This document shows positions 1 to 12,800 of a DNA stretch of 64,000 nt, piece by piece. The notes beneath the pieces were generated by a model that was given only the letters and a program-made list of their open reading frames with translations, was not told where the DNA came from and did not search any database. The stretch is from Nephromyces sp. MM_2019 (Eukaryota > Apicomplexa > Aconoidasida > Nephromycida). The stretch lies in assembly GCA_015657535.1 (NCBI GenBank), contig JADHZB010000706.1, forward strand, positions 2,680 to 66,679. Direction: 5' to 3'. The position numbers were made by a program, and so were the translations under genes. Each line of letters begins with the position of its first letter. Within the stretch, counting starts at the first letter, position 1.

Positions 1-1078
1 AAGATAACTAGCATCTTCTTAACTGTAGGATATGCTGAATTTCCTTCAATTTCCTTGCGATTCTTAGATTTGATGTCCTATACTCAGCATTCTTTGCTGT
101 TTCCTGCTTCTTTCTCATCTTCTCTCTTAGATTTTATGACGTGTGTTCTTCATGTATACTGTAGTTACTGCTAAGCGTTTTTTTCTCTATTTTACGGTAT
201 ATTCTGCTTCAATGTTGTTAAATATGATATTTTTTGGCAGACATTGCCGTTGCTTTTGCAGGAGTAGCGTTAGTTACTTCGAGCACTTTAGGGTGGGTGT
301 GTTGTTTAGCTTATATTACCCACTGTGCCCATATTACGTTATTTCTGCGAAATCCGCGATAATCTTTTTGTGAAGTGTGAACCACTGCAGCTTTTGCCCA
401 ATTCTATGCTTTTTTTGCCACATTGTCTCCGGGTTTTCGCTGTCTTACCTCCTCGTGCCAAACTCTTTGTTATTACTGTGATGTTCTTCGTTCATGTTTA
501 TTTGGAGTTTGTTTCTGAGTGTTTTGTATGTCCTGAGATTATAAAAAGGGTATGAATGAAGTTACTTTGCTGTTTTCATCTTCCTTGAATTCAGCCTTTC
601 TTCACATGAGGTTTTTTTTTGCTTAAGAAGCTACTTTTGGCTGGTTTTTTCTTTTCTTTTTTTTTAGCCTCGTTTTTCGACACTTTTGCATGTTTAATAG
701 CTTAATGCCCTCCCGGCATTATAACCCATACGCTTCCAAGCTTACATAAATGCTCCTGATGAAGCTCACTTTATCCTTTTTTCGCGATGAAGGGCTCTTT
801 TTTTGAATCTTTCCGCTTTTTTTATCCCCCAATCATTACCAGTAATTCAATGTGTGTGTGTGTGGGTGTGTGGGTGTGTGTGTGTGTGGATGTGTGTGTG
901 TGTGGGTGTGTGTGTGGGTGTGGGTGTGTGTGTGGGTGTGTGTGTGTGTGGGTGTGTGGGTGTGTGTGGGTGTGTGTGTGGGTGTGTGTGTGTGTGAAGT
1001 TTCTTCATTGAAGCTGTCATCCCAGCGTTTACTAATGCTCAATGTGATTATGGAATGATTCTGTTTTTTAAATCGCAG
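1..1078 (+). other. Intron sequence upstream of the visible ClpB exons
   Basis: This stretch is T-rich on the plus strand, like the introns of the other plus-strand genes here, and ends in a normal acceptor (TTTTTTAAATCGCAG at 1064-1078). No ClpB-like coding segment was found in any plus-strand frame. It contains a long GT-rich microsatellite. Confidence 0.6.
851..997 (+). repeat. GT/GTGG microsatellite
   Basis: About 145 bases of GT dinucleotides interrupted at irregular spacing by GGG (GTGTGGGTG pattern), lying in the ClpB intron about 80 bases before the acceptor at 1078. The Val/Cys/Gly-only reading frames across it are repeat artefacts. A short second GT tract lies at about 1297-1314 in the next intron. 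Confidence 0.95.
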
Positions 1079-2222
1079 AATTGAAGGAGATTGTTGGTAT
1101 GGAGCTCGCAAAGGTGTCCGAGAGACTACTCGACAAGAAGCTGAAGCTATCAGTCGACGATTCCGCTATGGCTTACATTGCAGATATCGGGTAATAATAG
1201 CAGTCTATAACGCTTATTATGGGATGGTTTATTCTCGATTATCATGCAGTCATCATATATTTTTCACCTTGGCTTTGTATCTCACATGGGGATTGATGTG
1301 TGTGTGTGTGTGTGCGGATATTTTTGAAAAAAACGGATAAATCTGCGAGAAAGCATCTTTATCTGCCTTTATCATATTCAGAGCTTTGAATTTTGAAAGT
1401 TTTTTTTACAGTCAAATTGGTGCTAAATGACGTCGGTAAATGCTGTGTGTGCACGCCTTTTTAGACTCATTTTCTTCTATGCTATGGCGAATGTGACTAA
1501 CCACGATATTGGGAAATAGCTAATCGCTTAATTTATGCTTTTAAGTCAATTTAGTGGGCTTTTTCCCGTTTTTTTCTTCTGTTACGTAATGGGCTGTTTC
1601 TGCATATAATCAGGAGCTTTCATTTCAGTATAGTGAAACAGCCGGGGGTATGTGTGCTTTTTCTTGAGAATTTGCGCCTTTTTTTGGTATCTTCCCAACT
1701 TTGTAGGAGTTTTCACCAACCGCTTCGCTTCGTTTAAGTACTTTAGACATGCTTAAAGTACAGTATATGTTTTCCTTAAATTAGGTATGCTAGGTTACCC
1801 CTCAAAAATAAGTTGATATATAGGGTATCGTTTAAGCTATCTACCACTGCATTATCGCTTAAGCTATGTGCTACTGCATTAAATTTTGCTTGTCACACAC
1901 TGTGGTATGGCAGCTTGTAAATGCAAGGCAGTACACACTTGCTTAGATACAACCTGGGGTGAGTTCATATTTTTGTTCATTTGCCATTTCCTACAGGTAT
2001 GATCCCGCTTTTGGCGCAAGGCCTTTAAAGAGGACTATCCAACGTGAAGTGGAGACTCCTATGGCTTTGGGAGTATTGCGAGGTGACTTTGTGCCTGGGG
2101 ATACTGTCAGCATAGGAACTATGAATGATCGCCTGAAGATCAGCAAAAAACTCGCAACAGCTACCTCGGAGAACTATATGTCGTCGACTTCGGCACCTTC
2201 TACTACATTGATTTCAGCTTAG
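1079..2222 (+). CDS. ClpB/Hsp100 family chaperone, C-terminal two exons (5' part outside window)
   Basis: Two exons, 1079-1190 and 1997-2222, joined by a GT-AG intron (1191-1996). The joined reading gives a helical segment starting [17 protein letters not shown], then [20 protein letters not shown] and [12 protein letters not shown]. This is the small C-terminal subdomain of the second AAA+ module of ClpB-type disaggregases, including the GARPLKR sensor-2 arginine motif. The stop is TAG at 2220-2222 after a short Ser/Thr-rich tail. ClpB hexamers use ATP to thread aggregated proteins through a central pore, working with Hsp70. The preceding exon, expected to end in the conserved NRxDE...F region, is not found in bases 1-1078, so the upstream intron is longer than 1 kb and the gene is 5'-truncated by the window. 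Whether this copy is cytosolic, mitochondrial or plastid-targeted cannot be told without the N-terminus. Family call is secure; exon ends are inferred. Confidence 0.9.
1827..1880 (+). repeat. 27-bp tandem duplication in ClpB intron
   Basis: Two adjacent 27-base copies (1827-1853 and 1854-1880) begin ATCG-TTAAGCTAT and end CTACTGCATT or CCACTGCATT. They differ at only a few positions. The copies lie inside the intron 1191-1996. Confidence 0.85.
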
Positions 2223-5200
2223 AAGTATGCTTGATGTTTTTTCTTCCTGGCGGCTTACCTGATGATATCCCGTTAGAATTTCTTGCCGTTAAATTCTTTT
2301 TATAAGCTTATCCATGCCTTTGACTTTTGTTCGGAGTCCCGCGTTGCCCAAGTCACGATTCCACTAGACAGAATTTGGATTTTCACCTGTATACATGTGT
2401 GTGTATGGAAAATTTATTGCTTAAATGTCATCATTTTCACCCTTGATGAGGCACATCTTTTATAGCCCTATCTTTCTTAACTTGTTACTACTTTTTTTTG
2501 TCCGAGTTTTCCCTGCTATACTTTTACTGCTTGGATTTTATCTTTCTTGCCACATTATCAGGTTACAAGCCTATAATATATGATGATACGCATGCAGAAA
2601 TTTATAAGCTAAAACACTGATCGCTCTGAGACGCGGATAACGCGCGTGTTTTCTGCCGTGTGTCTGGGAACTTGCATTTCTGAATGCTATTAGGTGAAAC
2701 CCAATTATATCTTCGTACAATGCATCCTAGTATTCACTAATTAAAAAATGATTGTGGCTAGTTTGTGGTTTACTTGAAGGGGGAAAGCATGTAGGTCTAT
2801 TACTAGCCTTGCGTTAAAAGCTTAAAAATTTTGTTAATGTGTTATGCTAAGTTTTGTTATTGGCAGGTTTCTTCGTAGTTCTGTAACATTGATTCATAGC
2901 CTTCATTACCTCGATAAAATTTGTCGCAAAATAGTTTAGGGGAAGTGTTGCCCGTAAAGATCCCAACATGCTTACATCGTAGAACTTTTTGTTTAAAATT
3001 AGTTGCTATTTTGGGCTCCTTTACCTGCTTAGGGTTCAGTTCTTTGCACCATACATACCAAATCATCAATGCCTAGAAGTTGTTTTACCTGCGTTTCAGG
3101 CAATGGCCATGTACTTCTGCTATAAAGCATACTTCTCATAGCATTCTAATTCATGTGTATTGTAATGCTTTTATTGTTGAAGCGTGTAACTCCTATGCAT
3201 GAAGTTCATAGAGTAGTAGCAATGCCTACAGGTTTAGGCTTTCCTGGAAGTGAAGTTGTATTTATATCTCGAATGAGCTGCAGATTTCGTTATTTATTCC
3301 CTTTGCTTTCGTACTTTGCCTGTTGATTGTAGAAATTGACTTCTTTGGATGAGCGAGGTGTTTGATTGTTGCATCAAAGATTAAGCTGCGATTGTACACT
3401 GTATATTCTTGGGTCGAGCCTCTTCCATTACAGTACTATTTTTCTGTCGCCAACCTGCTTTTTATCTATAAAATTCGACTGATTATACCTTATATCGAAG
3501 ACTCACCGTAACCAGTTTGCTGGAGACTGGGAACGCAAGTTTGAAAACAAGCTTTTTCAACGCCGCGCTCATTTCAGAAATTTTGTATGTACCTAATATC
3601 AGCTGCATACAGAAGCAGCCGATTTTGTGTATTCGCCTTAAGCTTTGTGCCATTATTAAGCAACCCTGTCAACTTTGTGCTTTTGGTATATGTTTTTGCT
3701 GGGTTTTTTTTCTTGAGCTTCGCTTGACTTGGCTTCTTGCTCTTTCTTTTTGTGAATCCTTCTTTTCAAACGTGTTTCATTTAAGGGCTTAATTACTGCA
3801 TTCAAAATATCACACTTTATGCTTGAACAACTAAAATTTTTGCCATGCGCTTTCAGAATCAGGTATAGTTTTTTCCATTGCATCGTAAGTGAATTCTTTT
3901 GCTTTCTTTTGGTATTTCTTAAAGTTTTCCCCTGAGCTTCTGGGAAAAGAAACACTAAACCTAAAATTTATGTCTTCAAATTATTAAAGACTTAATTCTT
4001 AGCTTGTTGAAAGCCATGTTTTGTCCCTTAATTTTTAAAAGTCTAGCGGAATGTTTTGACATCATTTATTTTTATCTAATTTGAACCCTAGGTCAGTTGA
4101 TATCCTCTTGTCAAATTTTAAGGTATTATAAGGATTTGAAACTTAGTAGTTGCTCTCCCATTGACATTTAATTTGAATTTAGACCCCTCAGAGTGCTTGT
4201 CTGTCACGCTCCGTGCAAAAGTTTTTTGCATTTATTTGCTTAATACTTACAGAGCTTCAGGTTGGGCATCACCTCTTTCCTGATTTTACATACGTAGCAT
4301 GCCTCTTATTTTATACTTTGCTTTTCACGCTTTAAATTTTTGCTCACCAGTTGTATAGGCTGCATCTGTACTGTATGTTCCAGTTTCAGTCGATTTTTAA
4401 TTGATCCCAATTTAAAATTTTCAGTCGGCCTGCAAAGTTTTTATCCTTTGGGAAAGCTATACTTGTGGACTGCACAATGGCGCTAGTGTATTGCTTGCAT
4501 TTTACGAGACTCCGTAATTGCTTCATCTTGAGTATCACGCTTTTCTATGGTTTTGTATGTTCTGCCGGACCTAAGCAGCTCAGGCATATCCTTGCCACAT
4601 GTTGTGCATCTATACGTTTGCTTCAGTAGATGCAAGCATTGTCATGTGTAGCACCTACCCTTATAAATTCTTTGTAGCGCAACCTTTGAGTTACGGGCTT
4701 GTAAACCCTTGGTTTCATTGGGTTCCATATGTTTTCTTGATATTTTGCGGCTAACTCTTCTGCTTCCCCTCCAATTCCAAGATCCCCTAATTGCATAATA
4801 TTGCTTTTTTGACTTCTTTCACGTATTCAGAAAATTAGAGAGAGTACCATATTTTTCTGAATCTTGCGTGGTTGCAAGTAGCGGGAGCAAGTCGGCTTTT
4901 AGGGATTTTATTTTTTTTTCGATCCGCCCGGCGGTTTCTGCCGTCTAAAAAGGTCTGCGGTTTTACACTGAGTATAATCATGAAGCGCTGATCAAAACCT
5001 CCTTCATTTCGTGTTTCAGTTCGCCTATCCCTAGTATGATAAGAACCCAATGCACTAAATGTATGATGGCAACATTCAGGAAAGATTTTTCCTTGTATAA
5101 TTACTTTGCATAGCGGCCTCTGTAAGTGTAAAATATGTGCATCAAGGACTTCAAGATAATTAGAAGACAGCTTAACAGCATGCGTGTTGCAATACTAACC

Positions 5201-5961
5201 TTTTGAGCTATCGGTTAGAAAAAAGTCTTCGCCTTGAAGTTTTTCTGGTGCCTTATTTAGGTGGATTTCACTGTGGATTGACGAAGCTTATTTGTGCTCA
5301 GCTGAGAAGCTGATTGTCCTAGCGTTTCATTATTCTTACATCATAGGCGCTTGGGTCAGACGCCCATATTCATCTGCATACAGAGCCGTTTAGCTATAAA
5401 AACATTAACAGGCATGGAATATAAAGCATTTTTGTGGCTCTTCAGCGTCCTCATAGAAGATTGAACCCTACATCTAGCGCGTGCGCACGGTGAACCACAG
5501 CTTTCGCTTGTTCTGTTTGAACAGCTTATAGTACGGAAATCAAGCGTATGAAAACTTATAGGCTTACAACTACGCTACTGTTGCGATTTCGCATGCCTCT
5601 GATATCACGAATTGCAAGGGAACCGAAAGGCGCTGAATGATTTGCAAGGCATGTTGAAATGATCTCGGCAATCACATGCGCGGCACGGTTGGACTTCCTC
5701 ACTGTGAGCAGCACTTGTGTGCTTAAATGTGATCATGGTGGTGAGTAAAGTTCGAAGGATAGCTTTGGCTTGTAAGAGCCAGCACCTCATCCAAGTCTCC
5801 TTGAACAATGAATGCATTCACTATCATCGAGGTGGACGAAGCATTGTATTCTTGTTTTACAGGGACGACAAGAGCTATTGTGCTTTTTCGGTATTTTTTA
5901 TCAATGAGCTAGTATTCAAAAGATATATACGTATAAATACACTTGGGCTGGGGCAGCTTAC

Positions 5962-6120
5962 TGTCCTTTTTCGCCAAAGGGCCCTGTCCTAAAAACATGC
6001 TTAAAATTTGGTTGATCACTGCTGGGGGCAGCGCCTGGTCGGCAGCGGTGAAGGTTATCCATATTTCGATAACTGTCCAATATGCCATCCACAACTTCTC
6101 CATTGTCATTGAATTGAATC
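5962..6120 (-). CDS. Candidate orphan exon(s), unidentified minus-strand gene
   Basis: On the minus strand a pyrimidine-rich tract ends in TTTGTAG at 6121-6127. A 159-base open segment follows, and then a good donor (ACA|GTAAGC) at 5961. One frame reads IQFNDNGEVVDGILDSYRNM, continues to VFRTGPFGEKG and then CAG TAA, so it could also be a terminal exon. A second frame is open too and reads as a hydrophobic protein, so the reading is ambiguous. A further open segment at about 6350-6480 (reading MPYEIKEGQLVVMFDKGLS) could be an upstream exon; its end phase suits the second frame better. I recognise no family and found no start codon exon. This may be a small undetected gene or chance. Confidence 0.28.
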
Positions 6121-6167
6121 CTACAAACCAAAGTGATAAAAGAATTGAAAGCGTCCACTCATGATCC

Positions 6168-6338
6168 TTGCTCTAATCATTCAAGGAATTGTGATTTCAT
6201 GATTTACCGCTGTTGTAATACTAGCAGGTGTATTTACAGCCTTGCGTGCTCTGATTATTTGAGGAACAGTTTTTATGAGCTACCGCAGCTGTAATACTTG
6301 CAGGAGGTGTACTTACAGCCTTGTTTGCTCTAATCATA
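6168..6338. repeat. Diverged tandem duplication of about 75-79 bp, 2.2 copies
   Basis: Copy 1 is 6168-6241, copy 2 is 6242-6320 and a partial third copy begins at 6321. Shared blocks in order are TTGCTCTAATCAT, TACCGC-GCTGTAATACT, GCAGG and GTGTA-TTACAGCC. The copies have drifted by several substitutions and small indels. The repeat does not preserve a reading frame. Confidence 0.8.
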
Positions 6339-8017
6339 TTAATGCCTACTTTTTGTTGAAAACTGCCAGGAATACCAACTCTCCGGAGTACGCCAAATAC
6401 TCAACCCCTTGTCAAACATTACCACAAGTTGCCCTTCTTTTATTTCGTAAGGCATGCTTCGAACGTCATCATAAATATTTTAATTAATAATAGCTTAGTT
6501 GTCTTATTTCAAGCAACTGATAGATACCAAACTATGCTTCTCATCTGCCTTAACTGAGCTGCGATAATTTTTATTGTCTTATTTATGTGTGCTATATTTT
6601 TTGAGCCAAGGCTTTCTTTGTATCCAATATGCTATGCTTAAGTGAAGCAAAAGGCTGATACGGAGTACCTTAGTCTTGTGTACTGAACTCGGAATTATAA
6701 TGGCCGCTGTGGCTTCATTATCAACCTCGAAGTCTCACGCATCAGCTAGCCTTATCCTGGTTGCTATAAAGCAATTGCTGATATCTAAAAAGGGGCTAAT
6801 TTCAATGAGCATTACTTTTATCAGAGCAGAAACTGAAGCCTTTTTCCTACTAATATACGGAATTTTTTGATCTTATGGACTTTTAAGTTAGATCAGGATT
6901 TGAAGAAGTATATCCACGTATTTCATGTTTTTACACACTCAACACCCGTCCGAATGGTAATCATGGCAACTATACCCTTAGAAACCAAGCCAGATACTAC
7001 TTTGAAAACTGCGGAGGAGGTAACGCCATAGCAGCATATAGGAAAAGCATCCAGCCATTAAGTAACGAGAAAGAATCATAGTAAAATTATCATTCACGCT
7101 AAGTAACGTGGCGAAGCACGATATATTCTTAGACTGATACGAAAAATAATATATAATGCCAATGAATGCTGTTGATTCTCCATCAGCAGGTAATGCGTAA
7201 GCTGTCTCTACGATTTGGTACAACATTAGAGTAGAAAGCAATTTAATTATAATGTACTTTTCACACCGAGTTTTTTAGCAGAACGCCTAGACCCTTTCAT
7301 TTAACTTGAGCTTTATTTTTGAATCTAATTTTTCTTTTCACCGAAAGTATCATTCTATGCTTTCTAGCTTTGATATTCACAAAACTTTGATGGAGGCAAC
7401 GCACAGTACAAAATGGATTCGTAGTTCACCAAGTGAACTTTGGTTCTTTTCCGACCGACCAATTATTTTCTTGTTTGTAAGCATAAGCATTCAACGAGAA
7501 AATCATGATCAAAAAACTTAATAATAAGAAAATAATTAAAAAACCATAGCATCTGTGAATTAAACACATTTTTTAAAAATATAAGCGTACCGTCATACCG
7601 GTTCATTCGCGGTGAAGGCCAAAGGATAAAATGTTGTAGACGTATAAACGAACACTCACTTTAGCAAATACGTGCCTTACGGCTCAAATTGTAAACTGAG
7701 GTGGTCACGGCATGGATCAACGCTAATAATCCATCTAGTGGAAAATTGCACCGGGGGCTAACAAATTAATCTAGCAGAGTTCTGCCGTACTGCACTATCT
7801 AGGTAGTATTTGCGTGAGAATCCCATGCTATAACTATGTCCCGAAGTGGACTCGCTGACAACGAAATCGAAGGTACCTCATTTCGAAGTGCCAGTATTTT
7901 GCTGCTATATGCAAGTCGCTGTGGTACCGCCGGATATTATACAGGATTCGCGTGTACTGCCTTCAAGAAGCTTTCATAACTACCAGTCGTAATACTACCA
8001 GCCTTCATTTAGCAGCT

Positions 8018-8047
8018 GCTGCGCATAGTTTATAAACTATACGCAGC
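8018..8047. repeat. Near-perfect 30-bp palindrome
   Basis: The left arm 8018-8032 (GCTGCGCATAGTTTA) pairs with the right arm 8033-8047 (TAAACTATACGCAGC) with no spacer and one mismatched position. It lies mid-spacer, about 1.8 kb upstream of the BCKDH-E2 start codon. Confidence 0.8.
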
Positions 8048-9876
8048 GAGAAATAACTCTCTGGGTTGGGGCTCATCCGGCGTAGTCCAAAGCTAAGCCG
8101 CTTCTTCGCCTCCGCTCTTACTGCAGTCACGGTGTAGGTAAATTTTGTCAAGTAAAAGCGCTGTCTCTGTTTCAACAGATGCTGAGTAAAATGTTTAGCG
8201 ATCGTCGCAAATATGGACTTGTGTGCTGTTTCTGTGGTGGCCTCAGCGTAGTGTGCTCCCTGAATTTCGCTGGGGTAGGTGTAACTAAGCTATGAAACTG
8301 TGAAGGTTCGAGGTGCCCCTCCGTTTCGTGTGTCACCGGGTAGTGTGTGTAAGCCCTTAATATTAGGTGGAAGTGCGCTACGGGCATTGGCTAGTACAAA
8401 TTACGAAATAAGAGCGGTCATCGCACGACTGGCGACCCCTAGCCTGCTTTCATGGAATGGTTTCATTTTACTGCTGGCATGATGTGGTACCCTGTATGCT
8501 GCTTAAATATTCATTCAACTTTGCAGCGGTGGGATTTCGCGCCGCCTTGCAGCTCATAGAAACAGTCGAGTCCTCCATTTGTACGATTTTTACGTCCCAT
8601 AATTTATACGATTTATTATCTTAAACAGGTGGAAGGCAGCTTGAAAGGAGGTTCAGTCTTGCTTGAAGTGGTTAGCTGTCACTCGTGTCAGTGAACGTTG
8701 CCGCCTGTTTCTGCTTGATTTCGATTTTCTTTTAAGGTACCACCCCACCTTGCTTTTATTGAAAAGTGGCCACTTTGTTTTTGGCAGTTTGACACTTTTT
8801 CTTTTGTCAATGTGGTGCAAGCGCGGTTGTACGATAACCGAATGAATTTGTTTATTCCACGTGCTCGTTCGATGGATGGTACTATTGTAGATTTTTGTGA
8901 ATGACGAAGATGTCAATGCAGTGTTCACATCTTCTCACCACTCAATTGGGAAGCGATGCCTTTCTCAACTGGAATTATTGTGCGCTTGGGCTTCTACCAT
9001 GTGTTTTTTGAGTCTCTAATTGTTGTGGCTGCTTGTGTTGAACAGTTAACGAATGGTGCTTCGAAAGGCTTGCGCTTTAGCTGCTAGTCGAATTGTGTTA
9101 CGGGATACTTGCCTTTCAGGTGCAAGTACTACATGGTTTGCTTCAGCATCCTTTGTTGTGTGGGTGTATGCTGAATTATTCGCATATGCCTTTTGTGAAC
9201 GTATCATGCGGAGAATTGGCGCTGTGAGCAGTTGAAGTTAATGCGAATTTGGTAGTGTGTGTCATATAAGTCTAATTATCTTTCATTAATCGTGGAGATT
9301 GGTTGCTTCATGAGAAGGTATATCCAGCTGCTTATGCAAGAAGGGTTTTTTTTTACTAAATGTCTAATGACAATCTCTTTATCTATCGAAGCGTTTTTGG
9401 TAGACCAACAGAAAGATTGACAATCATGGGAGGCTAATTGCAAAAGTTATGAACGGCGCAGGATCTTTGTTTCTAGAAGCCTTTATGACAAATTTTGATA
9501 TAGTTATCGAATGGTCATCCAAACTCATACACTCTACCGCTGTATTATCTTGTACTGACTTTCTTTCTTATTTTATCTGTCATTACGCAACGGTGCACTA
9601 CATTTCCCAGCTCTTGACTTGTTCATTTCTGCGTGACTGCAGATATTATAGTGTATATATTAAAAGAGTACACAATATTGTGTATGTTTTCACTCCTTGA
9701 TTTTGAAATGAGCAAAATTATATAGGTTATACTATTCTATATTTTTTACTAAAATAAAAAATGAATAAAGCTTTTAAAAATTTTACATACAAACATATGG
9801 ATGCAATGTATTGTATAAAAGTTGATTCTCAAACTATTTTTTTTGTGTTGCCGATTGTTATTAAGGACACAACATC

Positions 9877-12800
9877 ATGGCATCTTCCTCTCGTATCTTG
9901 GGGTTAAGAGCACTGAAAGGTGCCGTCACCCCCTTGAGTTCTACAGTTATCTCTCTGAATGCGCGCTCTGCCATTGCACTTGGAAGTACGGCAGTTAGAA
10001 CTTACCAACCATGTGTTGTTTATGGGACTTTTCCAGCGGTAAGTATTCCGTTTGAAATACTTTACAAGCAAGCTCATGTACTACCAATCTCGTACACACC
10101 CTCTCAATCTCACACAAGTAGTCTTTCACATACATTATCACACACAAATCCATATCACCCACAAAAACACATTGTGCGTTGCGTGCTCGAAGTATATTGA
10201 AAAGAAACATCCTGTCTTCCTTTTCGGGATTGGCTGCTGTTTTTTTATTATTCCTCTGCTTTTGTGGGTTAATATGTTTGTTACGTTGCTTTCACCTTAT
10301 CTTATATATTCCTTTCAAGCTGAGCAATAGATAATGATGGCCTATTAGGCGTAATACTTAGAATGGGTAGGTTTTTTCGATTATTTACTGTTGCTGCGAA
10401 GGATATCGAATTATTCAAGTTAAAGAATTTACATAAAATGTACAAATTTACTAATGTTACTCTGCTTTTTTAAGTTATTCCGAGATTTTATGTTGATTAG
10501 TTAAGGTTAGAGTCTTTCGCTTCTGTAGGTGGAAGCAGATTTCAGCTTTGTAATTCTTGTGCACGTCGCTGAATTTTTCTTCTTTCGATGGTTTTAAATG
10601 TGCCTACGTGAGCTTTTGGCTCGAGATTCATGCCTGTGTTCTTTCTGGCTCACGTTATCGAACTTTTCTTTACCTATAGACCTAATTTTGACTTTTAAAG
10701 CTCTGATGATAATACCTTAAGAGTCTATAAAGACTAGATTAATTCCTTTTTTTGTAGATTCAAACGTTTAAATTGCACTCCTTCTTTACTTTTGATTATT
10801 TTCATGAATAGATCTGATTTCCATCGACACACCCACGTCTAATAAACAAGCTCATTCGTCATTTTTGTGCCTCTCTGGCATGCATAGCATATTGAAGTTA
10901 TTTGACTCTTTTTAAGAGTATTTTCTTCAATTAAGAGCATAAAATCTGTATTTAGGCGGTCATATGTATATAGCTGCAGACTTTTGAAAACCGTTTTATA
11001 ACACATTGAATGCTGTGGTTTTGAGTTTCATGATTGTATTTTTTTCATATTTTTTTTGTCACTCAAGCTTTATTAGGTAAACAAATGTTTACAGAGATGG
11101 ATTCATACTTCTAGACCTGTTTACAAGATGGTCACATTTAATTTGGCTGATATTGGCGAAGGTAATGATAAAGTTTCGAGCTGTTTAAGCCTATGCTTTT
11201 AGAGAAATTTTTACCGTTTGAATGCGTACATATCTTTAGTGCTCTCTGTTTTTTTTAGCGAATATCTACAAGAAACAAGTTTTTTTTTTAAATTAAAATG
11301 ATTTAAATATAGCACGAAATGTAAGCATTTTCGTCGTGCTAAGTCTTACAAACATATAAGCATGTTGTTTAAGGGTCTTCACTCAAGAAGAAACTGCTAC
11401 TAAATTGAGCTAAAGCTACTATACTTATCGTTCGAACTACCGAATTATAATTACATAGAAACCAACGAAAAATCGAGTATCGCACCTACTTTTGCCTTTT
11501 TTTTCGATTTTCTTGTATTTTACATCTGTTTTTCTAGTGTTGAGTTTGGATCACGGACTTAAACACAGTAGATCCACAAACAGGAGGAAAAACACTCTCT
11601 ACTCTGTATCCTGTTGATAAGTTTACTGGCAATGGCGGATAAGCTTCGTGGAAATATCAATTATTTTTGCGTGTTTTTGAATATTTTCTGTTTCTAGTCA
11701 CATACTTGATAACAGGATATTTTTACTCGTTTCTTTTGCTGTCTTGTAAAATTACTTGAAACGCATCATCTCTGATTAGAATCCATATAGTGTAATGCAG
11801 AGAAGGAATCAAGGTTACTTGTTTGTACTTCGTTGGCTGTGCCCTCCATTCGCTTTTTTCCGCCTTTTTGATTGGAGTTAATGTGGTGTGTTTAATGACA
11901 TCTTTGATCATTAGGAATTGCTGAGGTCGAAGTTCTTCGATGGCATAAGAACGTTGGCGAGCATATCGAAGAGGTGAGTTGGTGTGTTGTGGTAGAGAGA
12001 GTTTATATATATATATATATCAAACGTAAGCTCGGATTTTGTTGTATGCTGGGGCATGTCACTTTCTTTGCTTTTTTTGTATACAAATTGTAATTTTGAT
12101 TCTCTCTATCGCCTGGTTACGATTTTCTACGAGCCTATCATTTCAATATCTTGACAAAATACTTGTATTATTTGTTTTCTTCTATTTTTGTGGCCTTTTT
12201 GGTATCGTCTTACTCTTGGTATAAACCTTTGTTTTTTTGGCCTTCTAATCTAACCATAAACCTCTACCTTCCTGCCTTCTCATTTTCTCCTAACCAGAAA
12301 TCTCTAGATTTTTGACTGCTTCCACGCTTTTCTTGCTCATGCTTTCATATTTTTTTATTTTCTGTTTTTATTTTATCAGCTTTCTCTTCTTCATTTCTCT
12401 TTATATTGTAATGGCTCTCTTGCTTTTGCAGATGGAGAATCTCTGTGAAGTCCAAAGTGACAAAGCAGCTGTTGATATTTCTAGTCGCTACACTGGCAAA
12501 GTGCTAAAGCATCATTTCGATGTTGGAAGCCTCATAAAGATCGGTCAACCTTTGTGTGACATTGAAATGGAGGAAACACTTGATTCACCCCATACTGAAA
12601 GTGCCCCATTGCAGAGTGCTACCACTTCTGGCTCCACTCATCACGACTTTGATTTTTCGTGTGTAGAAGTTGCTACAAAAGCCGTAAATGTAAAGACCGA
12701 TAAATGTGCTTTTATTGTGTATTTTTTAGTTATTTGAGTGTGTGAAAAAGTGCAGATATTGCTCTTTATATGGTTGTGTAGGATGGTGCTTGGGTGTGTG

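Larger units (their letters stand above)
2223..9876. other. Long spacer between the ClpB and BCKDH-E2 genes
   Basis: There is no confident gene over 7.6 kb. The first 3 kb is T-rich and featureless apart from the presumed 3' end of ClpB. It holds a diverged tandem duplication (6168-6338), exon-like minus-strand segments (5962-6120 and about 6350-6480) and a palindrome (8018-8047), each listed separately. Short open frames elsewhere lack recognisable motifs. Confidence 0.5.

Noticed and set aside
787..1111. Several 60-90-codon open frames rich in Val/Cys/Gly or His/Thr/Pro
   Set aside because: They are translations of the GT-rich microsatellite, in a position that must be intron of the ClpB gene.
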